Shown piece after piece: positions 1 through 12,559 of a stretch of DNA of 64,000 bases (positions are counted from its first letter, which is position 1; each line of letters opens with the position of its first letter). A model generated the notes under the pieces. The model made no database searches. It had not been told where the DNA came from and worked only from the letters and a program-made list of their open reading frames with translations. The DNA lies in the NCBI GenBank assembly GCA_030062745.1, contig CP099847.1, forward strand, positions 30,484,779 to 30,548,778, given 5' to 3'. The position numbers and the translations under genes were made by a program. The DNA is from Capitulum mitella (lineage: Eukaryota > Arthropoda > Thecostraca > Pollicipedomorpha > Pollicipedidae).

Positions 1-1599
1 ATAATCAAATCAAAAAGACTCGTGATGAGCCGGCAACAGAGACCATTGCCCAATGTCCAGGATATGCTGAGCGCGCAAGATTACCTCCCCCCCCCTCTTT
101 CTCTCTCTCCGTGCCCTTATTTCTCCTGATTATTTTGTGAATGTATAAGGTTCCATTTCACTAACAGAAAGTATCTGAACAGAAACGTTCCCAGCAGGAG
201 GGGTGGCGCTCCTGGAGCCCCATAGCGAATAGACATACTTTTCAACGTTCGCCGCGCCTTTTACGCTGTTCGTAGATTCATCATCGTAGTTTAGCACATT
301 TATGCTACAGCAAGTCAATATGTGAAACAAAATTGGTTTTATTTGTACTGTTTCTTAAGAAAAAATTCATTAGAGCCAATGCACCATCCTACTTACAACT
401 TATATCAGGGACTGCAGCGACTACTACTACAACTATGTACAACAGCAGCCTACGAAAATATCCTGGTTACACCACTGCATCCAAAGCCATGGATATCAAC
501 TTACCCAAGCCAGCCACAGACCCTGAATTCCAGAGACTAGCGCGGTGAGAAGGGCTGTGGCGCCCAGTCTCCTGTTGGATGTTGACTTTCCTATTGATTT
601 CAATAGCTGCAGTCACAAAATGCACTGGGCGAATCCCATCTTGCGGCCAGAGTTCTCAAAGACTGACATATCTGGTCAATAGGCAGGGCGAAAAAGCGTC
701 CGTTTCCTGTCCCCATTACTCAGAGGGGGTTTTGTACATAGGTGGTGTTTTGTTTAAGGTTTCGTGCGTCGCTGCACCCACGCAGCCACAGCGAACACCA
801 GCACTATTGCTTTGCTGATGACAGTTACGCGACATAATTATTTCATAAGCGTGAATCCTTGATGTGTGAAAAAAGCAAAATGTTTTTTATAACTAACGCA
901 TGGATAGTTTCCGGCGTTTTAACTTCGACTCTAGAATAACATGGCTTGGTAGCCCTGCTGGCCATTCACATCTTTTCCAAAGGTTTCGCCAGTGACTTTA
1001 AGAAATAAGTGAGCAAACGTCCAAAGACAGTCGATTATTGTAACCAGTAAGACGCCTTGTAATAAACGCATGACGAGTAAGGCCCACTTCGTTGCTATTT
1101 GCATCAATACTCTGCTCATATGCGTTTCTCAATACAAAAATGATATTTATGGATCTATTTTTGAATTTCTCATCCGAAAATCGCAAGTTTAAACGTAACG
1201 AGCATCCTTAATATTGTTCACTGCTATTACGAAACTGTTCAAAAACAAGAACAGCAAAATGGCTCTAAAACTGAAAACATTACTCCCGAAACATTCACAT
1301 GGGAGAAAAAGCTCGCACGTTGACAGACTGCAAACAACGCTTTATAAAATCCAAAGAATTGGTCAACCTTCTGGTGGAAATTTTATGTTCTGGTGCCCAT
1401 TGGATTCAAAGTTATAATTCCCCAGAAATCGTCATGGTGGGGCCGTGCCGGGCCGCCCGCTCAATGTCAGTTTTTTCTGCTCGTTGAAGTCAGACTCGTC
1501 CTTCGACCTCGCTCGTAATAAGAAAAACATAAACATGTGCATTGTCTTCTGTATGCAGGCGCTGTCTGCGAGTGAAATGTTTGCGCCTGATGCGTTTTG

Positions 1600-1905
1600 C
1601 GGCTTTGCCCCGTCCCGCAGTTTCAGACGCCAACACGCCGGCGGTCCGGCCTGGTGCACACCATGGCAAGCGGCGCATCATTCGCAGAGTGACGTCACGC
1701 CAGTAGTCAGCGGGGGCCGAGGGGAGGGGAGCTGGGAAGCTGCAGGGGCCGAGGCAAGGTCAGCTGGTCTGCAGCGGGCAGCCTTGGTCGGACGGCGAAT
1801 CTCCGCCGGCAGAAGTTACAGGACGGCCGCTGCACACGTGCACGGCTCGACTAATGCATCTAATGAACGGGGAACTGCTGCAGCCAGCTGTCAGCTTTAG
1901 TCACA
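1600..1905. promoter_or_regulatory. GC-rich CpG block with CRE and E-box motifs
   Basis: A GC- and CpG-rich island inside AT-richer DNA. It carries a perfect CRE palindrome TGACGTCA (1690-1697) and an E-box CACGTG (1835-1840). A 151-codon plus-strand frame covers it, but its 5' half lacks coding composition, so a promoter or first-exon island is as likely as a coding exon. No downstream gene was found that it clearly serves. Confidence 0.25.
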
Positions 1906-2289
1906 ATCAACTGCCAGAACCGGACTCACAGAACGCGGCCAGGACATCAGGAGTTGAGACAGAATCGGCAGTTTAATTGGCTTGAAGGAGTGATGGCCTA
2001 CCACAGTAAAAATGCAAATATGTGAGTATATTGAAAATGAAGAAAGAAAAACCAAATCCAACCTGCTATTTTATCAGATTTCCAAGTGGTGGCAGAACTT
2101 TAGTATGGACGAAGTTTTCTTTTTTCGTTTAGTTCACATTGCTGGGGCTATCTTAATGATGTGGCTTGACCATGGCCTTGCTCTGGCACAAAGTATCGAC
2201 AGTTTCATAGAACCGTCTATTCCAGTGAACTTTTGGCAGCAAAAGCAAATTTACTTGAAAATACCGGCACTTAAAATTTTTGGGATTTG

Positions 2290-2431
2290 GATTACAAATA
2301 TGCACTTCATTGTTGTTTCATGTAGGTATTAATGCCAACACGATTTGCTTTAAAAACATCGGTACGAAACGTTCCTGGAACGCTGATTCCAAATATGTCA
2401 CTCATTGTTATTTTCACGCAGGTATTAATGC
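2290..2431 (+). repeat. Direct duplication, 47-bp core at 95-bp spacing
   Basis: Positions 2290-2336 and 2385-2431 align without gaps at about 80-85% identity. Both copies end in an AG followed by GTATTAATGCC. The spacing suggests one old tandem duplication of about 95 bp. Confidence 0.65.
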
Positions 2432-5077
2432 CCAAAATAGGACTCACACAGAGGGATTTGTGTGACGTATTAAAACGCATAGGTACTACTGGTTTCGGAA
2501 ATTTTGTCCGAACACATGGGCAGAGGATATACAAGATAAACAAAATATTTCAGTTTTATCTTCTCCACCGCCTTCTTCCATGTAATGTAGGGAAATGTGT
2601 ACCACACCTCCATTTATGTGCTGGCCGGGTTTTGCAAGCCTTTGGCGGTAGTCTGTCGTACCGTTATCACAGCTCAAACCGATGTTTACACCCCCGCCAG
2701 TTATTCACGATACCCAGCCATGCCGCTCGTAATAACATTCCCAAGGGATCAGGACCATCAAGATGTCCATTAGCCGCGGTTCAACGAACGCTTTTTTATT
2801 TCCATTATATCATTCGAACGATCGTTTCAGGATGAGCAAATTTTTGGACTTACGCCACAGTACTCAGAGCTGCAATCGATCGCCACTTCTGCACATAATT
2901 GTGCGTCGTAATGGCATTTCTGCTCAGTTTCTGATGATAACGTTTGTCGGAGCATGCGTGACTTCTTATAATGGATTAAATAGTACAAAAAACGAAATAT
3001 TTCGGCACTTGATATGCCTTTGTGAGTGGAATCAGTGATCCAAATAACAAAGGCACATCAAGCCGTTTAGGTCGCATTAAAAAACTTCTTCATCAGCAAT
3101 TCGGAAAACCTTCCACCGTCACTGAATGCTACCAACGACATGTTATCTTTTTCTGGGTAATTTCTGGGACATGTTGTCTTTTTCTGGGTACTCGAAATAG
3201 GACTGAGGGTTTGACAGTGTTGGTCGGTGAAGAAGAGATCGAGAAATGCTGGCGAGAACCGCTGCTAAAGTTGCTGCAGAAATAAGGAAATGAAAAGCAA
3301 AATGACGCCGTATTAGTTACCATGCTGCGTGCGGCAGTGCCGACGGCTGAAGGTTGAATGGAGAGGAGTGAAACTGATACCAGGTTCTGGAAAGGAAACT
3401 GACAAATTGCCTGGGAAAGATTTGGCCACGTCCGGTCCCAAAGACTCAGTGTATGTGGATGGTCGCAGATTAAGCCGGATGTTTTTGGCATTTCCCTAGT
3501 TCAGTGACCCGACCCAGAGTCAACAAGTTCCAAGATGGGGAAGGGAGAAAAAGGAACACATTTTTTGTTTTAAATTTGGGCACAACTCCTCTGGTGTTTT
3601 CCTTAGCTTCAATGTTGGGTTCTCCAAATATCGGTAGGGTTCGATGCTATGTTCGAACATACAGACGCGGTTCGAAGTAAGTTTTTAATGCAGTTTTTTT
3701 ATCTTCTGAAGTGTGCGCATAAGGGTCGGCCATATCGGTTCGGTATTGTTAACACTGGCCACTGGCTCATTATACCCAACATACCTATTTAAGCTGACAA
3801 ATGAAATTTTTGATGTTTCTGTCGGCGTCAGGAAGTTACCAACCGGCTGCGAAAGGGTTGCCATGCCCTGACATGCGTCCCCTTCCCAAAGGCAAGTTCC
3901 CCTCCCCCTCACCGGACTGGAAATGAAGAACGCCAGATGATTTCCTGTCCGACAGCATGGTGATAAAATGCACTACGCAGGGCAGGTCGAAACCTCGGCG
4001 AAGGAGGGGAAGCTCCCCACCATAATTCGACCGTTCGTGCTGATGAAAGGAATTACAGTATGCCAGGGACTGACGGATAAACAATACCTAATTTACATGT
4101 AGCGCTAGCAGTAATGTAGATGTGGCTGCAGATTTCGTGAAATTATTAGTGGGAGTCAACATAAGATCTGAGATCGTTTTTCCCAGTCATTGCCGTAAGT
4201 CCAATGTTGAGATCTCTGAATACTGGGGGTGCAGACCCTCCCGATCCCCCGGAATCTCCAGCCATGGGCGTATGTACTCCATCCTCTTACGTAAACCTTG
4301 TTATCTCTTTGCTTGACATGACTGCTGCAAAGCGTTGATGTGCATTAAAGCTGACACCGAGGCGAAGCACCGACTCAAACCTTATGTGGTGGGGCGCTCT
4401 GACAGATCGGATCTGCACATGAGTGTAACCTCTGCAGGGCTGCGGGAGACGCCCCCACAGTTTTCTAGAGGAGATGATTTGTACCCCTACCTCCCAATTT
4501 TTAACATACTAAACAGGCATTTTTGATTGACCACATAATTTCTTGAACTATGAGGTCTAACAAAAGGAGCTACAACCCCAGTTTGTCATGCAACGCCCGA
4601 AAAGTGATTTTTCCCGCCCTGCCCATTCTTGGTGGACTGCAGTCAGTTCGTCCCCTCTCCCTTCCCAATTCCGAGCCATGGCTACATCCATGCAAGTACA
4701 CAACGTTTAACGTTGTTTTCAGGGTGTCAACAACTCGCCTTTATTGCACAACTTAAAACTTTTTTTTCGAAAGCGATGTTCCGCCTTTAACTCGTGTTTT
4801 GCACTGGTATGGCCAAGTTGCAAGTGGCAAGTGATTTGCCCAATCCAACGAAAATAAGTGGAAACACGAGTATCTAATTCTCCCAAACCACGCAACCACT
4901 GGTGGCAGCGCTAATGCAAGGTAACAGAAGCACATGTAGGTTATATGTATATGACAGGGCTGGATGCTGGGAGCATGTCCCTCTCCCTGAGCGGGAGGGT
5001 GTTTTCATCTCATTTATATTGCCTTTGTTTTCGTGTGCGTTCCAGCATCATCACCCGGGAACAGATCTGGGGGGCAT

Positions 5078-6240
5078 AGGTGTGGTTTTCGGAAAAGGAT
5101 TGTGGGTGCCTAAAACGTATATGGGGCCATCCAGACATTGCGTATTGGAGGGGGGGGGGAGACGGGGTCGTGACAGGAGTTTATGTCTAAAGTTCAGAGA
5201 AATGAGTTTAAAACGGTATTACGGGAGGTAAATTACGGAAAGACGACTTCCGTAAAGCATAGATCGCTTTATGGCGGCAACATCCTTAAAAGGAATATAT
5301 TTGGTTTTTCCGGCATCCCAAAAACACACTCCGGGAATATCTAAGATTGGTATGGATTATCATGGAAATGAAAAGTGCATTTTGGCTATCTTAGGTCAAT
5401 ATTTCATGCATTTTAGTTATCGCATTTATTGATAATGATATTGAGAGGCAAAGTACAATACACAATACTAGAGAACGGTGCCAGTCGGCGCGCGCAAAAT
5501 ACTCAGGTAAACCTTGAACGCTTTGCCGATGCTTACCCAACACTTTGTCTTCCTGCACCAGATGCAGTTACAAACGGCAGCGACGATTATTTTGACAAAT
5601 ACGACAAACGAATTTCGGCCTGTTCATGACCTGCGAGGGAGATTCGAGGAACACCAGCGGTACTTGCCTGAATGCATGATGGAAGCCTTCATAATTTTGG
5701 TATTTGTCAACTGCTTTAAGCTTCGATATTGCTCAGGCTAACGATATGCTAACCCGATTCATCGGCAATTTTAGTTTTGAAGGGAAAATGGGCAAGTAGA
5801 TTAAACTCGGGCTGGCAGCCAGCGTAATCACCTACCCCAGTAAAATATGAGCAAACGAGAGCGAGTCGGCAAGAATGAATGGTACCTACACTTTGATTCA
5901 CAAAAATGTCCTCTTCATTCGTACGAGGATAATTAAAAAAATCACGATTTGAGTAGATACACTCCCTTTAATGGAGGGCCTTTCTCCAGGACCTGGCGTG
6001 GCACAATGTTACTTGGCGCGTGGTGGGGAAAATCAACTGGTGGGTGACAATAGAGAAAATGAGTTCCGAATATTGTTTACAAAGCTGATTTTAGGTGGTT
6101 AACATCATAGGATTGCGGATATAACTGTATTTCAATATTTGAGCATGAGTCAAGTTGTGGGTGCCCAAATCGTATTGTGGATGCCCATTTCCACTTTGCG
6201 GGTGCCGGGGTACCCACAAAGGGATACGAAGCCACACCCC
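5078..6240 (+). mobile_element. Non-autonomous DNA transposon with ~35-bp TIRs, copy 1
   Basis: The element begins GGTGTGGTTTTCGG and ends with the imperfect inverse, CGAAGCCACACCCC. The inverted similarity runs about 35 bp inward and includes ATTGTGGGTGCC-type sequence. The whole length aligns in reverse orientation with 22813-24331, so both ends are supported by a second copy. No transposase-like frame is present. Superfamily is not assigned. Flanks show only weak similarity (CTGGGG on both sides), so a target duplication is not certain. Confidence 0.7.
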
Positions 6241-6560
6241 TGCTGGGGAAGGGGAGGGTGCTGAGTGGCCGCTTCTTAGGGTTTTGATTTTTTTTAATTC
6301 AAAGGGACAAAATGAATTTTAGAGAAATGAAAAAATATGTGAGACTTCTAACCAAACTCTGATGGACATCTTTTGAATGAAACGCGATTTCTGCAAAGGG
6401 TTTTCCTTTGCTGTTGATAAGCTTTTACACTATTTGTCACAGCTGCGTTGTTTTTGGCTACTGTTGTTTTACTGGCTTCGCGTACTTTGCCGCGGGACCG
6501 GACGCGTGTTCGGAAACAACGCGTGTTTCGCACGGCTGGGGCACAACAGGTCACAGTAAG

Positions 6561-6773
6561 AAGACGATTGACCGATGCCCGACGAGACACAAGACTTGAC
6601 CAAAGACTGGACATCTAAGCCCAAGAGACAGACGACTGACTGACGCCAGACGAAACACAGGACTTGACCCAAGGCTTTGGACACCTGAGCCCAAGAGGCT
6701 GTGTGTCCTAACTCACAAACAAACAAACAAAGCCCAAGAGGCTGTGTGCCCCTACTTGCAAACAAATAAACAA
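6561..6773 (+). mobile_element. SINE-like retroposon with (CAAA)n tail and 15-bp target-site duplication
   Basis: The insertion is flanked by a perfect 15-bp direct repeat, ACAGGTCACAGTAAG, at 6546-6560 and 6774-6788. The body holds two partial tandem copies of a unit containing GCCCAAGAGGCTGTGTG and ends in CAAA-rich tails. Related copies without the duplication lie at 39190-39275 and 43977-44077. Perfect direct repeats plus a simple-sequence tail are the hallmark of LINE-driven retroposition. No convincing A/B box pair was found, so a LINE 3' fragment is the alternative. Confidence 0.65.
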
Positions 6774-7381
6774 ACAGGTCACAGTAAGTAGTTTGTCTTG
6801 TGTATTCTTGGTGTAGGGTAGACAAATCAGTTTCGATGGCAGTGAAGCATGCGTCATTTTGCAGAATGAATCGTTGAAACGTTTATACAATTTATTTGGC
6901 AAATGACAGTACTTATTGTCGAGACAATTTTGGCAGTTCATGGTTTCCTTTGGATGATTCATCACAGTCACTGTGAATGGACAATGCTACCATGATCCAG
7001 TTTCCTGCTAGTTTTATAGTCAGCAAGATCTATGCTACCCTAGAAAAATCCTTGGCCATGCAATACAGTGTTTATTTTCTGGCAGACCAGCATAATTAGC
7101 ATAAAAATCATACAACAGATAATTTAAGGCAAATACTTATGACCTACCACTGCATAATGTCATTTCAAGGTGAAGAAGGTGAATAAAAGTGCAGTAATTC
7201 AGTATTTTTAGTCATCTCTGAGTGCTGTGCCACTTGGCTGATTGGTTTCTGCTAGGATTCTCCATTAACAAATTCAAAAAAGCAGTTTCAAGATTGAGGT
7301 ATTTGGGCCTAATGATGGTATCAGCATAACCTAGTATAATAAATAGTAAACAAGATTAACAAGATACCGTACCTAAATCAA

Positions 7382-7436
7382 CCTAACCTAACCTAACCTA
7401 ATGTAACCCAACCCAACACAACCTAACCTAACCTAA
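7382..7436 (-). repeat. Interstitial CCTAA (TTAGG) telomere-like array
   Basis: Four uninterrupted CCTAA units (7382-7401), a degenerate middle with CCCAA variants, then three more CCTAA units (7422-7436). Read on the minus strand this is TTAGG, the canonical arthropod telomere unit. Confidence 0.8.
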
Positions 7437-8081
7437 TTAGGCATGCAGCTTAACCTGTGTTAAAGAGAGCCAAGTCCATTTGCACCCTTTATCAGCCTGT
7501 GGCCTCTAGTATCCTACACTATGCCTCCAGCATGGGACTGCACCTTTGGCTCAACATTACATTTGTGAATGTCCCTTTTTTGGTCTGCAGCCTCTAGTGT
7601 CATTTATTTGATGACATCATCAAACATTATGCATCATATAGGGCATTTGTGGAGCAAAGGCAGTAAACAGGATGATGCTGCCAGTTCCATTTGAGTTTGC
7701 TCATGGTGAAATACACTGCTATTTCCTCTGGAAACCATACCATTAGTGTTACCATTTCTTTCTTTCATAGAAAATTTTATGTGCTGTTCTGCATGGTATA
7801 TGTAGCAAAGGTGGTCTGTAAAAAGGTGAATATGTGATATGTCTTCAAATCTTTGCAAAATATACCACATTTACAGGTCTAGACCAATATGATACATTAC
7901 ACAGACCAGAAAAAGGCTTACATGAAAAATGTGTTTTAATCTTGGACTGTTGTGCACTTTTAAAACAGTGCCAGGCTGGAGCTGTTTTGAAGTCATTTTA
8001 TTCCATAGATGTAGGTCAGATCAAACTTACTTCAAGGTAAATCTGCTGCCTGGGAAAGCCGCATGCTGTGATGCCTGCAGT

Positions 8082-8186
8082 GGCTGGAAATTTGGTTTCT
8101 GTTCTGGGTGTTGGAGTATAAATTTTGTCTTCAGGTGTAAAATTTTGCAAACAGTAATGCTGGTTTTAGTTGGTATTCTTGGGGTT
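8082..8186 (+). repeat. Interspersed repeat copy (partner at 39480-39585, minus)
   Basis: About 105 bp beginning with GCTGGAAATTTGG match the reverse complement of 39480-39585 at roughly 70%, including the landmark GGAGTATAA and the run AAAATTTTG. Both are old fragments of one family. Confidence 0.6.
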
Positions 8187-9418
8187 TATTTGCAGCCTGC
8201 ATAGAATGTTCTTTTCTCTGTGGAATTATGCAGAATCTTTCTCAGACTTGTTCACAGCATGACAGTTTTTTGTTTATAGCTTTGTTAGGTGATGACTGCC
8301 AGTGCTCAGCAGTGAATCACTTCTGAACTTGCTATTGTGGGGCACAGACTTGCTGTATTTCATGACTTGGGATGGACAAAGAACTCAGAGAACTCACGTT
8401 GTTCAAATGCGGTTATTGGTTGGTGGTGGGGTAATGTTATAATTTGTGTCTTCTGGTTTCTGTTTTCCCTGGCAGGCCCCTTCAGACATTGGCAGCATCA
8501 CCCACACAATAGCCGATTAGCCCATTAGTCACTGCCGTTGCCTGATCCTCACAATTTTCTTATAGCCATGGTCCACTTGTAATCTGCCTACACCATAACC
8601 ATAGGAATAGAGCATAACCCAACCAACCTGTAAATGAACCTGTCATGCTATTTCTGTTTAACTCTGGCCAAAGAACAGAAAAATATTCCCTGCAGACATC
8701 AAAATGCACAAGATCTCTGGGTTACAACATCATGGGGGATGTTGATGACCTACATTCTGTGTCATACAGGTGGCTGCAAATACACCTGCAATGTAAGTTG
8801 CTTATGGCATCCTGCCTGTTTCTTACTGAATGGAGACAGTCATTTTCTCGCAGGTTTAGAAATTTGTCAACACTGCTATAATGTAACATTTTGTAGAGGC
8901 ACAAGCCCCAATATTTGGGACAATATTGCATATATATATATATGATATATATCCAGTATTTTTTATATTTGGAGTATAAAATGTTTTTGGGACACAATTT
9001 GTCTGGTGTTCTTCACTGTGCCAAAAAGCATCATCTTTTCTGACCTTGATTGGCACACAATTTGCAGCACAAGTTATCAACTGGTGCATGTTCTCCATGA
9101 TGTGGTCAGGGCCTACCCTGTGGCAAAATTGTAAGGTTTAGATGGAAATGGGCACTGCATTATCAGTGAAATGGCAATATCCTGCAGATAATTGTGGGGA
9201 CTTGCAGCTCAAAGGACTTTTGGTTCAAGCCTGTAGAAATTGGGACAGAGCCAAACTGTGATTATAGCAGCCCCATTATTTAACCATAAGCGATGGTTCT
9301 GTTGCTCTGTGGTATTCATTCAGTTTGGAGGTTATGTCTCATGTTGGTGACCATCAGAGGCCCTCTTCCATCGCTTTGAAGTGTGTAGGGTATTGGAGAC
9401 TGGTCTCTGTTTTATGCA

Positions 9419-9498
9419 GGCTATTTTAAACATTTTTAGCCCAGACTAAAGCAGTTCAGGCTATTTTAAACATTTGTAGCCCAGACTAAAGCAGTTCT
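9419..9498 (+). repeat. 40-bp tandem duplication
   Basis: Two head-to-tail 40-bp units (9419-9458, 9459-9498) with a single clear mismatch in the T-run. Recent local duplication in non-coding DNA. Confidence 0.85.
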
Positions 9499-10565
9499 GC
9501 CAGCTTGCCTGCTGAGTGTTTCTGGACTTTAGAACTTGGGACTGAGTGGACATGAGAACTGGACATGAGTGTTTAGGGGATACAAATTAGTCTGTGCAGT
9601 CATGTTCTGTCAGTAAAGCATGCTGCTTGCTGTTTGCACACATGCTTTTCATTTTTGTACCTTCCAAATTGTGTGATGTGAAGCAAACCTTGGCCAATCT
9701 GGCATATATGACTTTTGAAATGAAACTTCCTCAAACATGTTTGTTTACTGTACTCTCAAGCAGTGTTGTATTCATTTCTTTTTTTATGATTAGGGAGGCA
9801 CTGAGAATTTATGCCCAGTTTTTCATCAGTCCACAAAATGTAATATGTTTGTACCATTTTAAGAGTAGGAAAATGTAATGAAGTTATCAGCATCTTGTGA
9901 ACTGAATGTACATAAAGATATCAGGATATCCTAATTTGTCCTGGGATACAAGGTTGTAGACACAAGACTGGAAAGTAAAATTAGCACTAAATATGGGCAT
10001 ATAGAGTGAGGAGGAATAACAGGATCAGCCAATTAGGTGTCGAGTGTGTATGTAGGCTTCCATGGAGTTGTATTGCTCCTCCCCTTATCCGAGACCAACC
10101 AATTAGCATTGATCAGAGGACGTTGCCTAGTTGGTGTCTAACTGCCCCAGGCAATACGAATTGGACAGGCAGGTCAGGATACGCAAAGGGTGCAAAGGTC
10201 AATGGAGAGGCAAGCAACCAGAGGCAGTGATTCAGAGCCATGGCAGGGGCAAGTCTGATTACATGAATTTCAGTCTATATCCTTGACACCTAACTGACTG
10301 AATTTGGAAATGCTGCTGCATCAGAACATCAGTAACCATTGCTGAGTGATGTGGATGGGAAACAGCAGAAACAGGTATCTATATTGTCACGATGGTTGTT
10401 GATGCCATATAATTTGTCATTGGTACTAATGATGCGTTCTGTTTCAGGACCCTGCACTTCAGAACTGTCTCAGAAAAGCATTCTTCACAGGCTACGTATC
10501 TGTTGCCAGTCAGACCACATTGTCCGGGGACAAGGTAATTCAGCCCGTGATCGTCAGCCAGGACC

Positions 10566-10919
10566 ATGAACGCGCCTCCGTCGTTCGAGTCATTCCTCCT
10601 GTTCGACGGTGAGAAGAAGATCGTGCGCGAGCAGGACACCAAGGTTCCGAACGCCGCCATCTACACCTTCAACAAGGAGGACCACACACTGGGCAACATG
10701 GTCCGCAACCAGCTGCTGAAGGACCCGAACGTCATCTTCGCCGGCTACAAGAACCCGCATCCTCTGGAGTCGAAGGTGGTGCTGCGCATCCAGACCACGT
10801 CCGACTACACGCCGGACGACGCGCTCATGAACGCCATCACCGACCTGCTCTCGGAGCTCAGCCTGCTCGAGGAACGGTTCGAAGTGGCCGCGCGACACTT
10901 CAAGAGCGACCGGCTGTAG
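10566..10919 (+). CDS. Polr2J: DNA-directed RNA polymerase II subunit RPB11 (POLR2J-type)
   Basis: The 117-residue protein has the normal length of animal RPB11. RPB11 pairs with RPB3, like the bacterial alpha dimer, in the Pol II assembly platform. The sequence shows the N-terminal [17 protein letters not shown] block, the family signature [20 protein letters not shown] at about residues 37-56, the [10 protein letters not shown] loop, and the C-terminal helix containing [16 protein letters not shown]. The start is the first ATG of the conserved N-terminus, in a good context (gaccATGa). The whole frame lies in one exon with strong G/C third-position bias, which argues for a functional gene. 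A possible 5'UTR exon lies just upstream (AG before 10448, GT after about 10533). Known: family function. Seen: full-length intact frame. Confidence 0.96.
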   Translation: MNAPPSFESFLLFDGEKKIVREQDTKVPNAAIYTFNKEDHTLGNMVRNQLLKDPNVIFAGYKNPHPLESKVVLRIQTTSDYTPDDALMNAITDLLSELSLLEERFEVAARHFKSDRL

Positions 10920-12125
10920 CTGCGTCGCGCGGGCACGCGCCAGGTTGGAGTCATCTGCCGAGGACTGTGATTGGCCCATCAATTGGCCCGGACGGCGGCG
11001 GCTCGGACAGCGGCCGTGGCGCGTCACGGTATGCGGGTCGCAACAGTGACTGGCGCCCGCGCACTGTGTGGCGTGCTGACGGGACTGAAGGAGTGGACTG
11101 TATCCTTCACTCCTGGGAGAACAGAACGTCGGCCGCTGGTCGCGGAGCGCCGAGAGGAGGGTCTGCGTTGCGTCCAGCATGACCGTGGTGTGGAGACGTG
11201 CTCCCGAATGGGAGCTTTCCAGCTGTGTTATTTTGTGTTTCTGGCGGCTCAGATCGCCGATAGCGAAGTGCAGCAGCGCCCCCCACTGTGAATGTCGCTT
11301 CGACAGCCGAGGTCTCGTTCAGATACGCGGCACTGTAAGCTTTCCCGCGGCTGACAGCTGTCCGCATACTACGGTAGATGGCGTCTATCGTAATTACTGC
11401 TGTTTCGTACCTACACGTCGTAGAACGTGATCTGAGGCCAGACGTCAACCATTATCATTATACAGAGTGGAAACATTCTCTGTGCATTCTTGCATACCAT
11501 GTCAAAACTGTGGAGCAAAATATAACCTGAAAATAGTCGAAAAAGCAAATTGTATTCAAAACGCCGGGCGTGTGCGGTCAGGGCTTTTGGGACGCAAATA
11601 TTCGACTCTGCTTTGCACCGCTGTACAGGCATGGGCTATCCAGCGATGGCAATACAGAACACGCTTCTGGGTCGTCCATTGTATATTTTTAATCTGCTGT
11701 TAAGTACTGGTCCGATTTGACACGATCCCATATTTGTTGGTAAGATTGTCCAGCTGTTGCAGATTGCTGTGCAATCTGAGCGGAAGCCTTCAGTTAGGAT
11801 ATGAAAGCCGTTACGGCAACGTCTCCAACCGCTCTGTTCCCAGTTTTCTCCGGCGCAGACGACATCAAGTAAATGCCGGATACTAAAGACAACTTCATTG
11901 CGTGGCATCATAGACCACAAAATACGATAAAATTAGTCTGAACGCCATGATAAACCTTCAGCCGCAACGAATGTTTCACTGAATTTCCCGCGTAACGAAA
12001 CGCAAAAATGCCGTTTTGTACCTGCGTCACCAGCACAACTGTCGAGCAAGCATCGCACTGGCTCTTCCAAATGACACATTTTAAACAGGCAATAATTTAC
12101 TTGTACTTCAGGTAACTAAGGCGCA
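10920..12125. other. Gene-free stretch downstream of RPB11
   Basis: The first 300 bases are GC-rich (likely 3'UTR and flank of RPB11), then composition falls to AT-rich. No AATAAA was found close to the stop. Open frames here lack coding bias. Confidence 0.45.
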
Positions 12126-12405
12126 GGTACGTACCCAGGATTTTCCTCACGGGGGGCGGGGAGGGACCAAATGCAAAATTTTGTCATATACTACTGGCCT
12201 ATGACGAAATGTATAGGACTAAACAGCCATTTTAAGAAAATACCTTCATATTTAACCAAAGGAATTTACATCATGTTTATTTTTGCAACACATATATCAT
12301 CACTATTCCGTATTCGTGCAAAAGCGCTATATATCTAGTGCAGACCGCTTGGCTCGGGCGGGGCATGGCCCCCATGCCCCCTCCCCTAGGCCACGTCCCT
12401 GCTAA
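12126..12405 (+). repeat. Interspersed repeat, copy 1 (direct partner at 24406-24690)
   Basis: Starts with a CCAGGATTTTCCT motif followed by a G-run, contains ATCACTATTCCGTATTCGTG, and ends in a CATGGCC-rich tail. The same order of landmarks occurs on the same strand at 24406-24690. The 'AGCCAGGATTTT...GGGG' head recurs near 61211, 62563 and inverted near 58030, so this is a widespread family. Confidence 0.65.
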
Positions 12406-12559
12406 GGTGGGAGCTTACTTTTCGCCTAGGAAAGCAGTTCCTCGAACGTCTCCCGAGGGTTACTGCATCATAAAAAATCGTGCTGTGTTGAAAAAAACGT
12501 CCGACCGGAGCCTGGTCATTGTACCGCAGACATAACCACACTGACTTCTCCCATCTCGT

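Larger units (their letters stand above)
1..5077. other. Gene-free stretch
   Basis: No frame shows coding composition, recognisable domains or paired splice sites. Contents: a GC-rich block at about 1600-1900, a 95-bp-spaced direct duplication at 2290-2431, and a roughly 30-bp direct duplication near 3138-3190. Short open frames here have AT-biased third positions and no family resemblance. Confidence 0.6.
6790..10440. other. Gene-free stretch
   Basis: AT-rich, with no coding-like frame and no domain seen. It contains a CCTAA array (7382-7436), an interspersed-repeat copy (8082-8186), a short (AT)n run near 8931, and a 40-bp perfect-spacing duplication (9419-9498). Confidence 0.55.

Noticed and set aside
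2012-2332. 106-codon plus-strand frame
   Set aside because: Overlaps a local duplication, composition is non-coding, no motif seen.
3638-3680. tRNA-like GGTTCGA motifs
   Set aside because: No A box or cloverleaf pairing around them. Similar short matches elsewhere (for example near 45345) also fail.
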